25,000 nucleotides of DNA from Cryptococcus deneoformans JEC21 (Eukaryota > Basidiomycota > Tremellomycetes > Tremellales > Cryptococcaceae): the NCBI RefSeq assembly GCF_000091045.1, contig NC_006691.1, positions 490,121-515,120 of the forward strand, in the 5' to 3' direction. Positions 18,201 to 25,000 of the stretch are shown here, piece after piece. Each line of letters opens with the position of its first letter. The first letter of the stretch is position 1. Under the pieces are notes generated by a model. It had not been told where the DNA came from, did no database searches, and saw only the letters and a list, made by a program, of their open reading frames with translations. Both the position numbers and the translations under genes were made by a program.

Positions 18201-21109
18201 ATCCTTATTTGGTCTCCCTGTCTCTATTCCGTCAGGCAGCAAAATCCAACTTGTTGATTCCTTGTTCGACCTCGCCTCAATTCCTATCGCTATGGAATCT
18301 AACATTTTAAATGTTCTCAAGACATTGAGGACTTACCTCGAAGTAACTGGAGGCGAGCCTCATCGTCCATCTTTGGCGAGTATGCTCAGGAGTCCTACAA
18401 AGACTTGTAATGATCTCATGGAAGTGGTGAAGCGAACAACAGATTTGGACGTGCAGACGGCAGTCTGGAATCTCTTGGCTAGCGTCATCATCACTCAACC
18501 TGGTTGCGTTCAGTCTGCTGTAGGGTCTGCTAAGGACCACGAACTTGAAGGAGCTCTAAAGGTTGCAGTACTTGAGGTCGAAGGGTGGGAAGATAAGTTT
18601 AGGAATGCCCCGCACATGCTTGCGGCCGTGTTGAGCTTTGTCCAGTCTGCGATGCGCTCCGCTGGGGCGGACGATGCGATCGCCATCCTCCGAAAAGACA
18701 AGCAATTCTGGCAAAGTGTGTTTGAACTTTCAACGCGTATCGTGCCTGCTCCTCCTTCCTTCTCTCTTTCCCTTCATTCCGAAGATTTCACCGATCGCAT
18801 CAGGCAGTACGCATATTGTGTTCAAGCAAAGGCCAACGCCACTTCGCTTCTTGCGGCGGAACTAGCGTATGCGGTAAATAATGATGGTGATGAAGAACCG
18901 GAGACCAAGGCGCGAGAACTGGCTCTGAGTTTGTTCAGGAATGAATTGGCGTTGCAAGAAGCGGGCTTGATGGCCTGTCACTCTAGTTGTGTGCCCGAGC
19001 TCCATGACGAGCAGGAGAGAAAGGTGAGGGAGAGCGGTATTGATTTGAAATATTTGAGGACATCAAAATTGGCATGTGAAAGAGAGTATGGGAACGGATA
19101 TCTTTATGGTACGCGTAGTTTTCTACTTCTAAACATTTGAACGATGCTAATTCGAAACAGACGGCAATGTAGTAATCCCTGATTCATCCGCCAAGCAGGC
19201 TACCGCGACGTTAGCCGTTGACCTTTTAAATCTCAATTGGTCTATGCTCGATGCCGACGTTGCGCTCACACGCTCCTTCAAACTTTTAGCTGATAGTATT
19301 GCGGCATGGACGGAAGGCGACGTATTGGCCATGAGGGCGGCGCTTCGTGGGGCTATTGCCGTGGGTGAGATTATTGCTGAAGAGTACCGGGAAGGAGACG
19401 TGATGCTTGCCATCCAAGTCGAGCGCCTATCCATCCTTGCTGTTTTACTTGAAACTGCCTTGGACCCACATGAAGGAGACCACAGACCCGACTCAAGCCT
19501 CGTTCAACAACTTTCAGCATTTGTCTACAACATTGTCAGCAGCCAGGTTTTCCCTCCTATTATCTCTCTTCGCCACCCTGATCTTCCTCCCATCCACCAG
19601 CCTGTGCTCAGAATACTTTACCTTGTCCTCAACAACATGTCCAACAATCAATCTACCTCTGCGACTGTGGCCGCTAGGGAGGCGGTTGTGGATGCAGGTA
19701 CAGTATTCGCCCTCGAATCTGCGGACATTGTCCTCGACTCTATTGTGCGTGGCGTGCAGCCAGCCTTCACGGCCGTTATTAGCATGATTGTTGCCGTTCT
19801 CTGTGAGATCAGTAAACTATCTACGATGACAACTGCTTGGTTGGATAGAGTGCAGGATGTCAATTTGGTCGGAAGGAGCCTTGATGTCCTTATGAGGGCA
19901 GTTATTGTTGATGGTCAAGTCCCTTTGCATCTCTCTAGCATTCTTCTCCTTCATCTCGCCCTCGCGAGCAACCCAACATCGGTCGAGAAGCTTGCCGTCT
20001 CCGGTATTCTTCCAGCCTACTCTGATAACGCCATTGTTGCCGAGGCAGAGCTGGGACGTATCGAAGCCCCGCCGAGTGCATACAACTCTGCGCACAGCTC
20101 GTGGTGCGGTATGCTCCTAGTTGTCAAAGCGCTCCTGACTACCCTTCCCGACACGGCCACCTTTACCCGTACCGATGTGGTTCCATTCCTTCGCGTAACA
20201 TCAGCTCAGATGATTCGAGCAATGAGCTGGGATGGTGAAACGCCACTGACCGAACCTGCTCTAGAGGAAATGGAGTTGGTGGCAGATATCTTCTTTGGCG
20301 TGGCCTGCGCTTTAGGACCAAAATCTTTGGATGATTTTGCTCTTCCTGCGCTGAATCTGTTAAAGGGAATCAGGTTCGCCTTTTCCCATCCTCGGTTACT
20401 GTCTACGCTCCTGGTCCCCTCATCGGAAGAAGAAAAAGGAAAGTTGGAGGAAGAGCTGGCGTTAATCGATGATGAGAAGGATGCTGATTTGTTTGACGTC
20501 AAGAGGACACCGATCATTGCCGGGAGGACAACGACACTGATGAGGATAGCGAGAACGGTCTTGCTCACGCTGGTTGTCATCACTCGTGCATGGGAGGCTT
20601 TGAGGGAAGCGATTGAACCCGAGCAGGTGGAGGATAACGTCCTCTTGACTGATGATGAAACATCAGGAGGTACATCCTCCGATCCGGTCGGTATTGTCAA
20701 TGATATCTACGTCCTCACCCAGAATATCCTCGAAAGATTACCTTCGTTGACACCTACTCTGGGCGGTCAATACAAGTTGACCCCGAGCGCCGATGCTACG
20801 CAAGCCATCAGAGATATTGCCACACAACTTCTCGAGTCCTCGGCGCTCGTCTCATTCACGCAGCTATTACTTCGACACACGCTCCTGGCGCCAGAGGAGC
20901 AAGACATTGAGCAAGATACTTCTATGGACTTGGATGGAGATAGTGTCAGTGTAAAGAGAAGGTTATCGCTATCGCAAGGAGGAAGTAAGGAGGGAATGGT
21001 GTTGCGAGAGTTAGCAGGGGACCTGAGGGGTATGTTGATTGGTGAAGGGGGAATGATGGGGGTGCTGAGGAATATGACGGACCGAGTGTTTGGTGTGGAA
21101 GACGCGTAA
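15300..21109 (+). CDS. NUP188: Nucleoporin NUP188 (inner-ring scaffold)
   Basis: Exons 15300..15343, 15383..15943, 16012..16652, 16698..16789, 16843..19108 and 19161..21109 encode 1850 aa. The protein is almost entirely alpha-helical, as expected of a superhelical scaffold nucleoporin. Within the N-terminal domain, residues ~545-590 form a beta-rich insert (LVLPGGESIPRGSKGVV, QQVMWTNQIISGW) matching the SH3-like domain known in Nup188. The region around PLWPMPIICLVWSMILRSLP and the long C-terminal solenoid fit the Nup188/Nup192 family; the SH3-like insert and order of blocks favour Nup188. It binds Nic96 in the inner ring of the nuclear pore and interacts with transport factors. The first intron is very short (39 bp), and intron 2 carries a 19-bp tandem duplication. 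For intron 2 the acceptor CTCAG (16011) restores DPLFWATHQLRLQE; an acceptor at 16002 is also phase-compatible. Confidence 0.85.
15953..15990 (+). repeat. Perfect 2 x 19-bp tandem repeat in NUP188 intron 2
   Basis: The unit TGTCATTTTGCCCTGTTCA occurs at 15953-15971 and again at 15972-15990 without mismatch. It lies inside the 68-bp intron 15944..16011; without one copy the intron would be 49 bp, the usual size in this window. Confidence 0.9.
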
Positions 21110-21449
21110 CGGTGTAAAAGGATGGGAACAAGCAGTGTACATCAGCATATTTTATCAACTGAGGAACATAGAAAGTAATGCATAGTACGATAGGATGACT
21201 GCGGATATGATGTGCGAGAGTATAAGGTTATCATCGGGGTTAACTGATATTTTGGTTCAGGCACAACTCGGCTGTTGGCCTTTAATTACGACGCGCTGTT
21301 TATAGTTTACAAGTTTTAGTAGGACATGAGATGAAAAAGAGTCGTCGTACTACGCGGTGCCCAATCTCCCTTATAGACTCCGGCCTCTGTCCCATATACA
21401 TCCCTTCCATCACTATACCACCAGCGGGGAGACTCCGCCATAGAGACAG
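21110..21449. other. Intergenic region between NUP188 and GH5 gene
   Basis: This 340-bp stretch holds the NUP188 3' flank and the GH5 promoter. The first half is A/T-rich, and the 60 bp before the ATG at 21450 are pyrimidine/purine mixed with no clear TATA box. Short open frames here show no family features. Nothing else is recognisable. Confidence 0.55.
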
Positions 21450-24400
21450 ATGCCTCGAGACACTTTCTCCAGCAACCCCTTCATATCCTCTCCGGTCTAC
21501 CACGACAGGTCTGCCGACATCTCCTCTTTCTCCTACGATGCAAGGCGGTACGCGCCCTCGCCTTCATCCGAGGCGCTGCCCCAGGAGCTACCTGCAGGAG
21601 CGATGCCTGCTGTTGCCGACACTTTTTCTGTGCGGAACTTGTCTTCGGTGGGTCACTATGTCTAACATTGGTTTTTGGCTGCAAGATTCGCTATGATGTG
21701 CCTGAAAGGAAAATGCGATGTTACGGATCACAAACAACCGCGCGCTTTTTCATCGTAGTTCTGCGTTTTCCCACTTTCTTTGGCGTCCATCCTTCTCCCC
21801 GCTCATTTGCTGACTAGATCCTAGTATTCCCAGCGGCCCAGTATGTCGACCACCCCTAGGATGAACTCTTCATTCAGCGGTAGGGATAACCAGCTGGAAA
21901 AAGACAACCTGTTTGGCAGTAGTCCAACGCACTTCAACTCTAGCTCGCGTCTGGCCTACGAAGCAGGGCCACATAGCAATTATATGGCCCCCGAGCCTTT
22001 AGGCTATGGTCGAACCCGGACCAAGAAGCCGACACGCACTTGCATACCCACGAACCCAACCAAACGTCGACTTTTGTTTTTCGGCGTTCCTATTCTCTTG
22101 GTCGTTGTGGCAGCTGCTATCATTGGAGGTGTGGTAGGATCTCAGAAGCGCCATAGTGCGAGCAATGACAGCAGTAATGGGGATTCTTCTTCCGGTACTT
22201 CTGGTGGCGGCGGGTCAAATTCTACCAGTGATACAGATGCGAACACTTGGAATTCGTTTATTCAACCTGGCTCGGGCGGTGATGGGTCTATTGTCACCAC
22301 AGATCTCGGTGTAAACTTTACCTACTCGAATGCTTTTGGTGGAACCTGGGCTCAAGATCCTTATGACCCATATTCTGTGGGTTTGCTTCACCATATCGGG
22401 CCCGTTGAAGCTGATAACAATTTAGGTATCTGGTCAAGCTCAGAGCTGGAGCCCGAGCTTGTTGGAAGATTGGGTATGGGGAGAACATATCGTTCGAGGG
22501 TAAGTGATCATCTAGTCTTCGCTCTTGTCATGTCAGCACTGACGACCATTCCTTCCATAGCGTCAATATTGGTGGATGGCTGGTGACTGAACGTAAGTTT
22601 CTTCCCTCCATAACCATGTTAGAGTCTAACCAGACATAGCTTTTATCGTCCCTAGTCTGTATGAGAAATATCAAACTTCCACACCAAAAGCCATCGATGA
22701 GTATACGTTGTCGCAAGCGTATGTCTTTTATTTTCTGGTTTTCTGTGCTGTCTAATCCCAGTATTAGAATGGGAGACAACCTCGCTACTGAGATGGAAGA
22801 GCATTACAAAACATTCATCGTAAACCATTTTATGTTACTGATCGTACAAGAAGAATGAGCTAATTTTTTTCTTCCTTCTAGACTGAAGAAGACTTTGCTT
22901 TGATCGCTGGGGCGGGTCTCAACTATGTTCGGTACATTCGTTTTGAGTATCAAATTATCAAGCAATGCTGAACCTTGAACTTGTCTTAGTATTGCATTAG
23001 GCTATTGGGCTGTTGAGACAATCGACGGCGAACCATACCTCGCAAAAGTTTCTTGGAAGTCAGTCATTCCTGGAATTTTTGAAAGACAGTCGTCGCTTAC
23101 CACTAAGATCAGCTACTTCCTCAAGGCCATTGATTGGGCTCGAAAGTATGGTCTCCGTGTTTTAGTCGACTTCCATTCGTTACCAGGCAAGTCAGATTCA
23201 TCTCTTGAACCCTCTACTTAACTAACTCCTGTATGATAGGATCCCAAAACGGCTGGAATCACTCTGGCAAATCCGGGTCTGTCAATTGGATGTACGGTGT
23301 CATGGGTATCGCCAATGCGCAACGCTCTCTTGAGACGCTCCGATCGATCGTCGAGTACATTTCCCAAGATGGTGTCAAACAAGTCGTGCCTATGATTGGG
23401 CTTGTTAATGAAGTTCAAGCAGAGACCGTCGGCGGAGATGTGTTGGCTGCCTTGTAAGTGTCAATCTCTTGATTGAAGGTTTTATATTTGTTAACTTTAT
23501 TATGTTTTTAGCTATTACCAAGCCTACGAGATGATCCGAGAAATAACCGGCTATGGTGCAGGCAATGGTCCCGTCATCTTACTGCACGAAGGTTTCTACG
23601 GGATCGCGGCTTGGAATGGATTTTTGGCAGGTGCTGACAGAATGTAAGGGTGTACACATCTATCATTGTACTCTGGCTAAACTTCTGCCATCCAGTGGCC
23701 TCGATCAACACCCGTACTTGGCGTTTCCCACCACCCAGATCGCTGACAACCACACTGTCCAAGCCCATACTGCCTGTGGCTGGGGTGGCGGTACCAACGA
23801 CACTTCCACTGGCTACGGCATCGTCATCGGTGGTGAATGGTCCAATGCAATCAACGATTGTGGCTACTGGCTCGACGGTGTTGACTCAACTCCTCAATTC
23901 GAGGTCACGGGAACCGGAAGCTGTGCCGCGCTCGATGAATGGTTCAACTATTCCGATGAAACCAAGCAAGGCATCATGGGCTATACTTTGGCCAACATGG
24001 ATGCTCTCCAAAATTACTTTTTCTGGACTTGGAAAATTGGGAACAGTACGGTGAAGGGATATCCGACCAGTCCGATGTGGCATTACAAATTGGGATTGGA
24101 ACAAGGATGGATGCCAAAAGACCCTAGAGTTGCAGGTGGTTACTGCCAAAGCATCGGTGTAGGAGGGAACCAAGTAAGCTCTCTTCACATTCCTGCATTA
24201 GAAACCCGAGTGCTAACGCTCTCTTCAAGTTTGCCGGGACATACCCTGCTTCAGCTATCGGTTCCTTCCCCACCGAAGTTGCTACACCAACTATCGATCC
24301 GACGCAAGTTGCTTCTCATTCCGTTTGGCCTCCCACCGCCCTTGGGCCGTCTCCATCCTACTCTGCCGCGCAAATAACTCTCTTCCCCACACTTACCCAG

Positions 24401-24675
24401 ACCGGCACTAGAAATGTTCTTGCAACGCCTACACACCCCAGTAATGTGACACTGGAAGGTGGTTGGGCAAATGCCGCCGATACCACCGGAGCTTGGGTGA
24501 GAGTGGCTGGATGTGATTACCCAGAGTAAGCACTTAGTTGGTTCCCTTCAAGGTGGCCATGCTGACGATTACGGCCTGTAGTGAATATGATGCGAATACG
24601 GTGGCTGTTCCTACCGCCCAGTGTACCGGCTCTGGCTCTACAGACAGTATGCGGAAAAGGAGTTTGCGAAGATGA
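21450..24675 (+). CDS. Membrane-anchored GH5 exo-beta-1,3-glucanase
   Basis: Fourteen exons (21450..21659, 21825..22376, 22426..22499, 22561..22592, 22640..22718, 22768..22819, 22882..22931, 22990..23058, 23113..23186, 23240..23453, 23512..23643, 23696..24173, 24230..24525, 24582..24675) encode 801 aa. A Ser/Pro-rich cytosolic N-terminus precedes one membrane helix at ~153-175 (LLFFGVPILLVVVAAAIIGG) after KRR, giving a type II topology. A Ser/Gly linker leads to the GH5 barrel: RGVNIGGWLVTEPFIVPSLY, GLNYVRIALGYWAV, VDFHSLPGSQNGWNHSG, acid/base Glu455 in GLVNE, DQHPYLAF and nucleophile Glu560 in GGEWSNAINDC. The C-terminus is Thr/Pro-rich and ends RKRSLRR. Family members trim or remodel beta-1,3-glucan at the cell surface. 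The first exon is inferred from its Ser-rich reading frame and a 165-bp intron ending GATCCTAG; an internal ATG at 21843 would shorten the protein by 76 residues. Intron 9 is GC-AG. Confidence 0.88.
23187..23239 (+). other. GC-AG intron in the GH5 glucanase gene
   Basis: This 53-bp intron opens with AG|GCAAGT and closes GATAG. Only this donor restores the invariant HSLPGSQNGWNHSG motif; the GT three bases into the donor gives a wrong phase. Confidence 0.85.
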
Positions 24676-24869
24676 TAAAGAGTGGCGGAGCGGCCTTTAT
24701 AACAACTTTGGTTTGAATCAACGGACTTCTTGTGGCATATTAGATGAGCTTTAAATCGTTTCGCATTATCTTTACATGATTTTTATATTGAATATATCTC
24801 CATAACCTATACGTAACATCGGGTATTACTGAATGAGAATCATTTGAGTTTGATCTTGCCTCCATTCCC
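24676..24869. other. Convergent 3' region, GH5 gene / D-amino-acid oxidase
   Basis: These 194 bp separate two stop codons on opposite strands and are strongly A/T-rich in the middle, as expected for two 3' UTRs with poly(A) sites. No gene is seen. Confidence 0.55.
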
Positions 24870-25000
24870 TCAGTTCCCAGTCGCCTTGCAGAGCAGAGCC
24901 ACGGCTTCTTCGGCTGTTCCCCAAGAACTCTGCCAACCTGCTCCTCCGTGTCCATAATTATATATGACTGCTGTATTCTCATCCAGGTCAGGTCCCCTTT
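24870..25000 (-). CDS. D-amino-acid oxidase, C-terminal end only
   Basis: The gene runs out of the right edge; the visible 42 residues plus stop (24998..24870) start [21 protein letters not shown] and continue [21 protein letters not shown]. This is the C-terminal DAO signature, with the NYGHGGAG loop and the GxA that follow FAD-binding elements. The enzyme oxidises D-amino acids to keto acids with release of ammonia and hydrogen peroxide, normally in peroxisomes. Two oddities are visible: Tyr stands where the family pattern usually has His (VIYNYG rather than VIHNYG), and the chain ends KATGN rather than a Ser-Lys-Leu-like PTS1 tripeptide. D-aspartate oxidase is the closest alternative and cannot be excluded from this fragment. 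Confidence 0.85.
   Translation of the reverse strand, partial: RGPDLDENTAVIYNYGHGGAGWQSSWGTAEEAVALLCKATGN

Noticed and set aside
1..25000. Transposons, CRISPR arrays, tRNA/rRNA genes, secondary-metabolite or toxin clusters
   Set aside because: No terminal repeats, transposase or reverse-transcriptase motifs, cloverleaf-like sequences, spaced repeats or biosynthetic core enzymes were seen. The genes are unrelated housekeeping functions.

Overview
This window is intron-rich fungal nuclear DNA. Genes are densely packed, most introns are 39-73 bp with GT...AG ends and CTAAC/CTGAC-like branch points, start sites look like (C)AACAATG or GCCGCCATGG, and there are 3-13 introns per complete gene. Gene content and protein sequence point to a basidiomycete yeast of the Cryptococcus type; that assignment is inferred from style, not from a database match. 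I see no mobile element, CRISPR array, rRNA, tRNA or viral sequence. No previously undescribed multi-gene system is evident: this is a conserved housekeeping segment whose interest lies in splicing, promoter architecture and a few residue-level losses.

Layout. The window opens inside a DUF1365 protein gene (+, 5' end missing). Then follow a KHA1-type K+/H+ antiporter (+, 949 aa), exosome subunit RRP42 (-, 336 aa), a ZNHIT2-like HIT zinc-finger protein (+, 404 aa), ferrochelatase HEM15 (-, 413 aa), ER Qa-SNARE UFE1/syntaxin 18 (+, 392 aa), a TVP38/DedA Golgi membrane protein (-, 345 aa), Mediator subunit MED4 (+, 234 aa), an SDS3-like histone-deacetylase complex subunit (-, 335 aa), nucleoporin NUP188 (+, 1850 aa) and a membrane-anchored GH5 exo-beta-1,3-glucanase (+, 801 aa). 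The window ends in the C-terminus of a D-amino-acid oxidase (-, 3' end only). All exon chains were built by hand from splice signals, reading-frame phase and family conservation; every complete chain gives an open frame whose length is a multiple of three.

From KHA1 to NUP188 the nine genes strictly alternate strand. This makes four divergent promoter regions (172, 359, 252 and 303 bp) and four tail-to-tail junctions (40-175 bp). Two of the divergent promoters carry perfect palindromes: a TGACGTCA CRE-type site between HEM15 and UFE1, and a GTCACGTGAC E-box between SDS3 and NUP188. The genes do not form a pathway; they serve ion homeostasis, RNA decay, heme synthesis, ER/Golgi traffic, transcription, nuclear transport and the cell wall.

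The most notable features are an 8-nt microexon in HEM15 and an 11-nt microexon in TVP38, each required to keep frame; two GC-AG introns with the same AG|GCAAGT donor (MED4 and the GH5 gene); loss of all four [2Fe-2S] ligand positions in ferrochelatase; and a D-amino-acid oxidase ending without an obvious peroxisomal signal.
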